Shown: positions 1 to 5,582 of the stretch, in pieces
How positions within the stretch are numbered: the first letter of the stretch is position 1
Layout: each line of letters starts with the position of its first letter
Source of the DNA: Pseudomonas sp. PGPPP3
GTDB lineage: Bacteria > Pseudomonadota > Gammaproteobacteria > Pseudomonadales > Pseudomonadaceae
DNA length: 7,225 bases
NCBI GenBank assembly: GCA_002256055.1
Contig: NKIE01000139.1
Location: 1 to 7,225 of the forward strand
Direction: 5' to 3'
The notes under the pieces: model-generated
Databases searched by the model: none
What the model saw: only the letters and a program-made list of their open reading frames with translations
Told to the model about the DNA's origin: nothing
Program-made: the position numbers and the translations under genes

Positions 1-1
1 C

Positions 2-109
2 CGCAGCAGCCTCAACTATCCGCTGCTGAGCGGCGCCAAGGCGCTGCGCGAGTTCAACGCCGCGATCGACCCGGCCAAGCGCTTTACCGCTGGCAAGCCG
101 GCCTGCTGA
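2..109 (+). CDS. C-terminal end of an unidentified protein (5' truncated)
   Basis: Frame 2 is open from the window edge for 35 codons and ends in TGA at 107-109. The peptide ends with residues reading LREFNAAIDPAKRF followed by TAGKPAC. Its codons are GC-rich in the third position like the neighbouring genes, so it is probably a true gene end. The pattern F-N-x-x-I-D-P-x-x-R-F recalls the last helix of VAO-type FAD-linked oxidases, where a similar 'F..l...lDP..rF' is common, but 35 residues are too few to assign a family. It is followed by a terminator-like hairpin and then creB, so it is probably a separate transcription unit. The existence of the gene is fairly secure; the function is a guess. 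Confidence 0.6.
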   Translation, partial: RSSLNYPLLSGAKALREFNAAIDPAKRFTAGKPAC

Positions 110-120
110 CGGTTGACCCT

Positions 121-154
121 GGCGGTGGCTTTGGGCACCGTGCCTTTCTTGTTT
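121..154 (+). terminator. Possible rho-independent terminator of the upstream gene
   Basis: CGGTG (123-127) pairs with CACCG (136-140) around an 8-nt loop. The flanking GG (121-122) can pair with CC (143-144) across a two-base bulge. A T-rich run, TTTCTTGTTT (145-154), follows directly. The stem is short and the T-run is interrupted, so this is only moderately convincing. It sits 12 bases after the upstream stop codon, where a terminator would be expected. Confidence 0.35.
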
Positions 155-173
155 GCCGCCGGGGTGCCTGCTG

Positions 174-857
174 ATGCCACAGATCCTGATTGTTGAAGAC
201 GAAGCGGCAATCGCCGACACCCTGATCTTTGCCCTGCAAAGCGAGGGCTTCAGCACCCATTGGCTGACCCTGGCGGGTGCCGCCCTGGCTTATCAGCAGG
301 CCACCCCGGCGGACCTGTGGATTCTCGACGTCGGCCTGCCGGACCTCAGCGGCTTCGAGGCGTGCAAGCAGCTGCGCCGTTTCAGCGAGGTGCCGGTGCT
401 GTTTCTCACCGCGCGCAATGCCGAGATTGATCGGGTGGTAGGCCTGGAAATCGGCGCCGACGATTATGTGACCAAGCCCTTCAGCCCGCGGGAAGTGGCA
501 GCCCGGGTCAAGGCCATTCTCAAGCGCATGCAGCCGCGCGCGCCGCTGGATGAGGCCACGCCTGGTCCGTTTCACCTGGATGCCGAGCGCGTGCAAATCC
601 ACTACCACCAGCAGTTGCTGGTGCTCACCCGTCACGAGTTTCGCCTGTTGCAGACCCTGCTGAGTCAGCCCGAGCGGGTGTTCAGTCGCGAGCAGTTGCT
701 GGAGGCCAGCGGGGTACCCAGTGATGCGGGCTACGAGCGCAATGTCGACAGTCATATCAAGAGCCTGCGGGCCAAGCTGCGCCTGATTGCCGCTGCGGCT
801 GAACCGATTCAGACCCACCGCGGCCTGGGTTACAGCTACTCGCCGAGTCACGCCTGA
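174..857 (+). CDS. creB: CreB, OmpR/PhoB-family response regulator
   Basis: This 227-residue protein is a two-domain DNA-binding response regulator, close to the length of E. coli CreB. The receiver domain (about 3-117) shows the acidic pair E8/D9, the phospho-acceptor Asp52 in ILDVGLPDLSG, Thr79 and Lys101 (in VTKPFSP). The winged-helix domain (about 133-223) carries the recognition-helix segment ERNVDSHIKSLRAKL and ends in RGLGYSYSP. Phosphorylated CreB activates the cre regulon, notably creD. ATG at 174 is chosen because it places the first beta strand (QILIVEDE) at residue 3 and has GGGGTG (161-166) seven bases upstream; an in-frame TTG at 153 would add seven residues of no recognisable use. 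The stop codon overlaps the creC start. The call as CreB rather than another OmpR-family member rests on its CreC-like partner and creD nearby. Confidence 0.93.
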   Translation: MPQILIVEDEAAIADTLIFALQSEGFSTHWLTLAGAALAYQQATPADLWILDVGLPDLSGFEACKQLRRFSEVPVLFLTARNAEIDRVVGLEIGADDYVTKPFSPREVAARVKAILKRMQPRAPLDEATPGPFHLDAERVQIHYHQQLLVLTRHEFRLLQTLLSQPERVFSREQLLEASGVPSDAGYERNVDSHIKSLRAKLRLIAAAAEPIQTHRGLGYSYSPSHA

Positions 858-2284
858 TGCCCTTGGGGATTCGCATCTTCCTGGTGTATTTCCTCTTCGT
901 CGGTCTGGCCGGTTGGTTTGTGCTGAGCACGGTGATGGACGAAATTCGTCCTGGCGTGCGCCAGTCCACCGAAGAAACCCTGGTGGACACTGCCAACCTG
1001 CTGGCCGAGTTGCTGAGTGCCGACCTGCGTGCCGGACGTCTACAACAGAGCAGTTGGCAGAGTCTGTTTCAGGCCTACGGCCAGCGCCAGCCGCAGGCGC
1101 AGATCGGCGAGGTCAGCAAGCTCGCGGTCAATCACCGCATCTACGTCACCGATGCCGCCGGCAAGGTATTGCTCGACTCCAGTGGTCAGGCGGTGGGCGA
1201 GGATTATTCGCGCTGGAACGATGTTTACCTGACCCTGCGCGGTGAGTACGGCGCCCGTTCCAGTCGTGAGGTGGCGGACGACCCCGAGTCGTCGGTGATG
1301 TACGTGGCCGCTCCGATCAAGGATCATGGGCGAATCATCGGCGTGGTCTCGGTGAGCAAGCCGAGCCGCACCTTGCAGCCTTATATCGAGCGCTCCCAGC
1401 AGCGTCTGGCCAGCTTCGGCGCCGGCTTGATTGCTCTCGGCCTGCTCATCGGTGGTGTGCTGTCGTGGTGGTTGAGTGCGGCGCTGCGACGCCTGACGGC
1501 CTACGCCCGCGCCGTTTCGGCTGGCGAGCGGGTCAGTCCACCGGCTCTGCGCGGCGGTGAGCTGGGGCAACTGGCCACGGCGCTGGAGCAGATGCGCCGC
1601 GAGCTGGAGGGCAAGGCTTACGTCGAGCGCTATGTGCACACCCTGACCCATGAGCTGAAAAGCCCCTTGGCAGCCATTCGTGGCGCCGCTGAGCTGCTCG
1701 AGGGCGAGATGCCCGAGGGCCAGCGTCAGCGTTTTGTGGCCAATATCCAGAATGAAAGTGCACGCCTGCAGCAGTTGATCGAGCGCCTGCTGCACCTGGC
1801 CCAGGTGGAACAGCGCCAAGGCCTTGAGGAGCGTGTGGCGATTCCGCTGCATGAGGTGCTGGATGAACTCAGCCAGGCCCAGGCGGCGCGCATCGAAGGT
1901 GCCCGTGTGCAGGTGGACAATCAAGTGGCCGCAGGGTTGCAGCTGCTGGGTGAGCGTTTTCTTTTGCGCCAGGCGTTGAGCAATCTGCTCGACAACGCCC
2001 TGGACTTCACCCCGCCGGGCGGCGTGCTGCGCTGGTCAGCCGAGGCTGACGGTGAGCAGCTACAGTTATGCCTGTTCAATACCGGCGAGGCGATCCCGGA
2101 TTACGCCCTGTTACGGCTCACTGAGCGCTTCTATTCCTTGCCGCGCCCTAATACGGGGCGTAAGAGCACCGGCCTTGGCCTTAATTTTGTGCAGGAAGTG
2201 GTTCACCTGCACGGTGGTGCCCTGCAGGTGGGCAATGTGCCCGGTGGTGTCGAGGTGCGCGTGCGCTTACCGGCGGTCCGCTGA
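857..2284 (+). CDS. creC: CreC, membrane sensor histidine kinase
   Basis: This 475-residue kinase has a first membrane helix at about 7-26 and a periplasmic sensor region at about 30-184. The sensor has Cache/PAS-like blocks (IYVTDAAGKVLLDSSG, YSRWNDVYLTLRGEYGARS, MYVAAPI, GVVSVSKPS). A second membrane helix (about 186-208), a HAMP linker (about 208-256) and a kinase core follow. The phospho-acceptor is His265 in THELKSP; the N box is SNLLDNALDF (Asn376, Asn380), the F box is ERFYS and the G2 box is KSTGLGLNFV. The segment PDYALLRLTERFYSLPRP closely resembles E. coli CreC. The G1 box reads NTGEAIP, with Asn where most kinases have Asp. ATG 857 overlaps the creB stop (TGATG) and no strong Shine-Dalgarno is visible, so translation is probably coupled to creB. 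CreC phosphorylates CreB; in P. aeruginosa the pair responds to PBP4 inactivation. Confidence 0.93.
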   Translation: MPLGIRIFLVYFLFVGLAGWFVLSTVMDEIRPGVRQSTEETLVDTANLLAELLSADLRAGRLQQSSWQSLFQAYGQRQPQAQIGEVSKLAVNHRIYVTDAAGKVLLDSSGQAVGEDYSRWNDVYLTLRGEYGARSSREVADDPESSVMYVAAPIKDHGRIIGVVSVSKPSRTLQPYIERSQQRLASFGAGLIALGLLIGGVLSWWLSAALRRLTAYARAVSAGERVSPPALRGGELGQLATALEQMRRELEGKAYVERYVHTLTHELKSPLAAIRGAAELLEGEMPEGQRQRFVANIQNESARLQQLIERLLHLAQVEQRQGLEERVAIPLHEVLDELSQAQAARIEGARVQVDNQVAAGLQLLGERFLLRQALSNLLDNALDFTPPGGVLRWSAEADGEQLQLCLFNTGEAIPDYALLRLTERFYSLPRPNTGRKSTGLGLNFVQEVVHLHGGALQVGNVPGGVEVRVRLPAVR

Positions 2285-2289
2285 GATTT

Positions 2290-2318
2290 CCGCCGCCAGG
2301 GCTCTGCAGCGGACTTTT
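2290..2318 (+). terminator. Weak terminator-like hairpin after creC
   Basis: CCGCCGC (2290-2296) and GCAGCGG (2306-2312) form a 7-bp stem with one C-A mismatch and a 9-nt loop. ACTTTTAA follows. It lies just after the creC stop and would separate creBC from the CBS gene. The T-run of four is short, so termination may be partial. Confidence 0.35.
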
Positions 2319-2428
2319 AAGCGTCGCCGGTCGCACTCTGGCATACATCAGCGTTGAAATTGCGCCATGCGCGGGGTAAAGATCAGACCGATTGCTACAG
2401 TAAAACCGCAGGTATGGAGTCGCGGCGG

Positions 2429-2445
2429 TTGGCAAACATCCTGCA
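2429..2445 (+). promoter_or_regulatory. Candidate sigma-54 (-24/-12) promoter for the CBS gene
   Basis: TTGGCAAACATCCTGCA matches the sigma-54 consensus YTGGCACG-N4-TTGCW. The -24 element TTGGCA is exact for the core, the -12 element is CTGCA, and GG (2431-2432) and GC (2443-2444) are exactly 12 bases apart. Transcription would start near 2456, about 25 bases before the Shine-Dalgarno of the CBS gene. The mismatches are at less conserved positions. No clear enhancer-binding site was recognised upstream. A sigma-70 alternative uses TATACA at 2462-2467, but its best -35 (CTGCAA, 2441-2446) leaves only a 15-bp spacer. Confidence 0.5.
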
Positions 2446-2492
2446 AGTCATAAAGCGCTGTTATACAAAATAAAAAGCCATGGAGTTGCTGC

Positions 2493-2927
2493 ATGAAGAC
2501 TGTTGCCGAAATCCTTAAAGTCAGAGTTCACTCCAGCATCATCAGTGTCACTCCCGCCACCACGGTGCTGGAAGCGGTGACCCTGATGTCCGACACCGAT
2601 ATCAGTGCCTTGATGGTGCTGGATGGCGAGGCTGTTGCCGGCATCATCACCGAGCGCGACTTTGTCCGCCGGGTGGCGCGCATGGAGCGTTCGTCCTACG
2701 CCACCACCGTGGGCGATGTGATGACCCGCAATCTGATCACCGTTGGTCCGCTGGACCGCTCGCGGTTTTGCATGCAACTGATGATCGAAAAAAACCTGCG
2801 CCACTTGCCGGTACTGGAAGACGGCAAGCTGGTCGGTCTGTTGTCGATCCGCGACTTGGTCAAGGACGTGATCGCTGAGCAAGACGGCCTGATCAATCAT
2901 CTGGAGCAGTACATCCGCGGCGAATAA
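2493..2927 (+). CDS. Small protein of two CBS domains
   Basis: The 144-residue protein is essentially a Bateman module: CBS1 about 5-62 and CBS2 about 74-130, with no attached enzyme domain. Each CBS carries the expected G-h-h-T/S-x-x-D nucleotide-binding signature: GIITERD (Thr53, Asp56) and GLLSIRD (Ser118, Asp121). Such modules usually bind AMP, ATP or other adenosyl ligands and dimerise; stand-alone versions are thought to sense energy state or regulate a partner, which cannot be named here. It has no signal peptide or membrane helix, so it is probably cytoplasmic. GGAG (2482-2485) lies seven bases before ATG 2493. It sits between creC and creD, 208 bp after creC and behind a sigma-54-like promoter, so it need not be in the CreB regulon. 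No terminator is visible after it, so read-through into creD is possible. Confidence 0.9.
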   Translation: MKTVAEILKVRVHSSIISVTPATTVLEAVTLMSDTDISALMVLDGEAVAGIITERDFVRRVARMERSSYATTVGDVMTRNLITVGPLDRSRFCMQLMIEKNLRHLPVLEDGKLVGLLSIRDLVKDVIAEQDGLINHLEQYIRGE

Positions 2928-2943
2928 GCGCGTCGCGGCAATC

Positions 2944-3020
2944 GCCACATAGCCTCCACACAGTCTCCATCGTTGCACCACGGCAGCTCCACAGTCGCGC
3001 CTCAGACTCTCCCTATCGGC
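2944..3020 (+). repeat. 11-bp tandem direct repeats upstream of creD, candidate CreB operator
   Basis: Pentamers recur at exactly 11-bp intervals: GCCAC 2944, TCCAC 2955, TCCAT 2966, ACCAC 2977, TCCAC 2988, then weaker GCCTC 2999 and TCCCT 3010. All seven 11-bp rows have C in columns 2, 3 and 11, and the first five have A in column 4. The geometry, 5 bp plus a 6-bp spacer, is that of the E. coli cre tag TTCAC-N6-TTCAC bound by CreB, and 11-bp direct repeats are typical of PhoB/OmpR-family sites. The pentamer differs from the enterobacterial one (TCCAC, not TTCAC). The location just upstream of creD, the best-known CreB target, supports the assignment. The repeats are read directly; CreB binding is inferred. 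Confidence 0.6.
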
Positions 3021-3043
3021 CACCTGGCCAACCACAGGGAGAG
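3007..3043 (+). promoter_or_regulatory. Inverted repeat pairing with the creD ribosome binding site
   Basis: CTCTCCCT (3007-3014) is perfectly complementary to AGGGAGAG (3036-3043), and the latter contains the creD Shine-Dalgarno. A second, inner stem, GGCC (3018-3021) with GGCC (3026-3029), closes on an ACCT loop. In an RNA that includes both arms the ribosome binding site would be hidden. An RNA initiated inside this region, for instance from a weak -10 such as TATCGG (3014-3019), would lack the left arm and leave the site free. The regulatory role is inferred. Confidence 0.45.
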
Positions 3044-3048
3044 ACACG

Positions 3049-4422
3049 ATGAACCGCAATCTGGCGATCAAGCTGGGCGTGATTGGCGTACTGATCATGT
3101 TGTTGATGATTCCTCTGCTGCTGATCGGCGGCATGGTCAGCGATCGGCAGGCGCTGCGCGATGGCGTACTGGCCGACATCGCCCGCAGCTCCAGTGCCGC
3201 CCAGGCGCTGACTGGCCCGCTGCTGGTGGTGCCGTACCGCAAGACCGTACGCGAATGGAAAACCCACGAAAAAACCGCCGAGCGTTACCTCGAAGAGCGC
3301 GAGTTGCGCGGTCGCCTGTATTTCCTCCCGGAGCGTTTCGAACTTAATGGCCATATCGCCACCGAGCAGCGCAGCCGCGGTATCTACCAGGCGCGCCTGT
3401 ACCACAGCGATAACCAGATCAGCGGCCACTTCCAGCTGCCGGCGCAGTACGGCATCAGTGAGGATTACGCCGATTACCGCTTCGAGCCGGCCTTCCTTAG
3501 TGTTGGCATCAGTGACATCCGTGGTATCGAGAACGACCTCAAACTGCGCTTCAATGGCAGTGAGCTGGCCTTTGCTGCCGGCAGTGCCGACCGCCTGCTC
3601 AGCAGTGGCGTGCATGCACCCTTGCCGGTGCTGGACAGCGTCAACGGCCAGCGCTTGGATTTTGCCTTCAACCTCAAGCTGCAGGGCACGGCGCAACTCT
3701 CGGTCACGCCACTGGGCCGCGAAACCCTGGTACAGCTGAGCTCTGACTGGCCGCACCCGAGCTTTATCGGCGAGTTCCTGCCGGTTACCCGTAAGGTCAG
3801 CGCCACGGGCTTCAGCGCGCGCTGGCAGACCAGCTTCTTTGCCACCAACTTCGCCGAGGCCCTGGATGACTGCGTCAGTCGTGACGATTGCCGGGCTTTC
3901 AACAGCCGCGAGTTTGGCGTCAGCTTTGTCGACCCGGTTGACCAGTACCTGAAGACCGACCGGGCGATCAAATACGCCTTGCTGTTTATCGCCCTGACCT
4001 TTGCCGGCTTCTTTCTCTTCGAGGTGCTCAAACGTCTGGCCGTACACCCGGTGCAATACGGGCTAGTGGGCCTGGCGTTGGCGCTGTTCTACCTGTTGTT
4101 GCTTTCGTTGTCCGAGCACCTGCCGTTTGCTACGGCCTACGGAGTGGCCGCCAGCGTTTGCGTGGCGCTACTCGGCGTGTACCTGGCTGGCGTGCTGCAT
4201 AGCGCGCTGCGTGGCGGGGTCTTCGCCGCCAGCCTGGCCGCCCTGTATGCCTTGCTCTACGGCCTGCTGAGTGCCGAGGACTACGCCTTGCTGATGGGCT
4301 CGCTGCTGGTGTTCGGCCTGCTCGCTGGGGTGATGCTGCTGACCCGCAAACTCGACTGGTATGCCATCGGCTCCGGCGCGGCTGCGAATGAAACGACTAC
4401 AGCCCCTGGCCAGGCGACCTGA
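3049..4422 (+). CDS. creD: CreD, inner-membrane protein
   Basis: This 457-residue protein matches the CreD family in length and layout. An N-terminal membrane helix (about 9-30) is followed by a large hydrophilic, presumably periplasmic domain (about 31-305) and five C-terminal helices (about 306-327, 336-355, 361-383, 388-407, 411-432). The block from KYALLFIALTFAGFF to HPVQYGLVGLALALFYLLLLSLSEH is the family's most recognisable part. Cys275 and Cys281 (CVSRDDC) could form a periplasmic disulphide. ATG 3049 is preceded by a strong AGGGAGAG (3036-3043). CreD's biochemical role is unknown; it is the most strongly induced CreBC target and is linked to envelope integrity and beta-lactam response. 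Upstream 11-bp repeats are the likely CreB site. It is separated from creBC by the CBS gene, unlike the contiguous creABCD of E. coli. Confidence 0.93.
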   Translation: MNRNLAIKLGVIGVLIMLLMIPLLLIGGMVSDRQALRDGVLADIARSSSAAQALTGPLLVVPYRKTVREWKTHEKTAERYLEERELRGRLYFLPERFELNGHIATEQRSRGIYQARLYHSDNQISGHFQLPAQYGISEDYADYRFEPAFLSVGISDIRGIENDLKLRFNGSELAFAAGSADRLLSSGVHAPLPVLDSVNGQRLDFAFNLKLQGTAQLSVTPLGRETLVQLSSDWPHPSFIGEFLPVTRKVSATGFSARWQTSFFATNFAEALDDCVSRDDCRAFNSREFGVSFVDPVDQYLKTDRAIKYALLFIALTFAGFFLFEVLKRLAVHPVQYGLVGLALALFYLLLLSLSEHLPFATAYGVAASVCVALLGVYLAGVLHSALRGGVFAASLAALYALLYGLLSAEDYALLMGSLLVFGLLAGVMLLTRKLDWYAIGSGAAANETTTAPGQAT

Positions 4423-4432
4423 TCACCTTAGC

Positions 4433-4462
4433 GCTGGCGGTCGGCGTAAGCCGCCCGCCAGC
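4433..4462 (+). promoter_or_regulatory. Long hairpin with GTAA tetraloop between creD and the next gene
   Basis: GCTGGCGGTCGGC (4433-4445) and GCCGCCCGCCAGC (4450-4462) form a 13-bp stem with a single T-C mismatch. The loop is GTAA, a GNRA-type tetraloop in RNA. No T-run follows, so it is not a standard terminator. It ends two bases before the Shine-Dalgarno of the 99-residue protein. It may protect the creD mRNA 3' end, attenuate, or set the ratio of the two products. Confidence 0.55.
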
Positions 4463-4475
4463 CTGGAGAAACTCT

Positions 4476-4775
4476 ATGCTGACTTTGATTCGACTGTGCG
4501 CCTGCTACGTGCTGGCGCTGGTGTTAACCCTGATGCTGCTCGGCGCTCTGATGTTTACCCAGCAGTTTGCTGTGATTGACGGGTGGCTGCTAAGCGCCCA
4601 GCCGCTGACACAGTTGTTGCTGCTGTTGCCGGCGCCGTTCTGGCAAGCGCTCACCGGCGTGGCCGGGGCAGCTACCCACCCAGCGTTGGAAACCTTTTTG
4701 GTATTTGTTATTGCCTTGGTGCAGGCGGCAGCACTGCCGGCGCTGGGCTTTTATCGTTACTGGTACGGGCGATGA
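4476..4775 (+). CDS. Small hydrophobic membrane protein downstream of creD, function unknown
   Basis: I do not recognise a named family for this 99-residue protein. It is very rich in Leu and Ala, with two clear membrane helices (about 7-29 and 71-92) and a third, weaker hydrophobic stretch (about 43-63, containing prolines). The C-terminus is short and aromatic/basic (FYRYWYGR). There is no lipobox or obvious cleavage site, so it is probably an integral inner-membrane protein. GGAGAA (4465-4470) lies five bases before ATG 4476. It starts 53 bases after the creD stop with only a hairpin between, so it is probably cotranscribed with creD and induced by CreB. I recall a small hypothetical gene after creD in P. 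aeruginosa as well, which would make this a conserved neighbour. A structural or accessory role with CreD is a guess from position only. Confidence 0.75.
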   Translation: MLTLIRLCACYVLALVLTLMLLGALMFTQQFAVIDGWLLSAQPLTQLLLLLPAPFWQALTGVAGAATHPALETFLVFVIALVQAAALPALGFYRYWYGR

Positions 4776-4969
4776 GCGGCTATCTGGGGTTACGCGAGGA
4801 CGCCCGTTGCAGGGCCTGGTTGGCGGCGCAGATCAACGCGTTATTTGTTCGCGGCGAGGTGTCGGCGGCTAGCCCTACCAGCCCGCCTGATGTTGGCGGC
4901 GCTTATGACGGGCCACGGCACTCAGCAAGGCGGGTAGTTGGGCATACCCCTGGCGGCGGGCCTGGCTAA
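4772..4969 (+). CDS. Doubtful 65-codon ORF overlapping the end of the 99-residue gene
   Basis: ATG 4772 overlaps the preceding stop as ATGA, an arrangement often seen in coupled genes. The first 34 codons lie in the gap between convergent genes and read like an ordinary soluble peptide (LREDARCRAWLAAQINALFV). The rest is antisense to the exonuclease gene and becomes Gly/Pro/Arg-rich, as GC-rich shadow frames do. No independent Shine-Dalgarno is obvious. It may be a real small or decayed reading frame, or chance. Confidence 0.2.
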   Translation: MSGYLGLREDARCRAWLAAQINALFVRGEVSAASPTSPPDVGGAYDGPRHSARRVVGHTPGGGPG

Positions 4970-5582
4970 ACAGGATCAGCGCCAATTCGGCGGTCACCAG
5001 GGCGTCGGCGCTGGCGTTGTGGCGCTCTTGCACGTGCAGGCCGCAGTAACGCACCCAGTCGTCCAGGCCGCCCTTGTGGATGCCGGCATCCGGGTAGAGC
5101 AGCGGGGCGACATCGGCCAGGTCGATAAACAGGTGCTGCAATTTGTAGCCAAGGCTGTCGTGCAGGGCGCGGCTGAGCATGCGCTGGTCGAACGGGGCAT
5201 GAAAGGCCAGCACCGGGCTGGCGCCGATAAACTCCATGCAGGCCAGCAAGCCTTCGGCCGGCGCTACACCTGCGGCGATGGCGCTAGGGCCGAGGCCATG
5301 GATCAGCACGCTGTCGTTGGCCGGTTGGGCGTCGCGCTGCAGGGTGCACTCGAACTGCTGACCGAAGTCGATGGCGCCGTCCTCGATGACGATGGCGCCA
5401 ATCGACAACACCAGATCGCGGTTGGTGTTCAGGCCACTGGTTTCCAGGTCGAGGACGACCAAGCGTTGCAGGTGCAGGGCTTGCTCTAAAACGGGCGCGG
5501 CAGGCAGCAATTGCTCGCGGCGCTGCAGGTGCTCTGCGCTGAGAGTCGGGCCGCGGGCCTTGCGCCAGTTGAACAGGCTCAT
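4875..5582 (-). CDS. DnaQ-like 3'-5' exonuclease (DEDDh family)
   Basis: This 235-residue protein is an RNase T/DnaQ-type exonuclease domain with a short, hydrophilic N-terminal extension (1-39). Exo I is VVLDLETSG with Asp45 and Glu47. Exo II is LAFHAPFDQRML with Asp132. Exo III is RHNASADALVTAEL with His188 and Asp193. All five DEDDh metal-binding and catalytic residues are therefore present, predicting an active, two-metal 3'-5' exonuclease on DNA or RNA. It lacks the C-terminal region by which DnaQ epsilon binds the polymerase, so it is probably a paralogue, not the replicative proofreader. Its ATG overlaps the stop of the upstream cNMP/CBS/DUF294 gene (ATGA, 5579-5582) and no Shine-Dalgarno is visible before it, which points to translational coupling. 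The substrate cannot be told from sequence. Confidence 0.9.
   Translation of the reverse strand: MSLFNWRKARGPTLSAEHLQRREQLLPAAPVLEQALHLQRLVVLDLETSGLNTNRDLVLSIGAIVIEDGAIDFGQQFECTLQRDAQPANDSVLIHGLGPSAIAAGVAPAEGLLACMEFIGASPVLAFHAPFDQRMLSRALHDSLGYKLQHLFIDLADVAPLLYPDAGIHKGGLDDWVRYCGLHVQERHNASADALVTAELALILFSQARRQGYAQLPALLSAVARHKRRQHQAGW

Noticed and set aside
113..141. TTGACC (113-118) with CACCGT (136-141) as a creB promoter
   Set aside because: The -35 and the 17-bp spacing look good, but the -10 matches the consensus at only two of six positions and the segment overlaps the terminator-like hairpin.
84..851. Minus-strand open frame of 255 codons opposite creB
   Set aside because: It is a GC-rich shadow: no recognisable domain, and it is fully antisense to a response regulator with all key residues intact.
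1040..1924. Minus-strand open frame of 294 codons opposite creC
   Set aside because: Antisense to an intact histidine kinase; its composition (Gln, His, Ala, Leu repeats) is the usual mirror of GC-rich coding sequence.
2361..2378. TGCGCC...GGGGTA upstream of the sigma-54-like site as an NtrC box
   Set aside because: Only the left half resembles TGCACC-N5-GGTGCA; the right half does not match.
2527..2531. TTCAC inside the CBS gene as a cre tag
   Set aside because: No second TTCAC follows six bases later, and it lies within coding sequence; single pentamers are expected by chance.
3013..4056. Minus-strand open frame of 347 codons opposite creD
   Set aside because: No recognisable domain or start context; explained by third-position GC bias on the creD strand.
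4837..4853. CGCG-N9-CGCG palindrome between the convergent genes as a bidirectional terminator
   Set aside because: The stem is only four base pairs, and T/A runs sit in the loop instead of flanking it.
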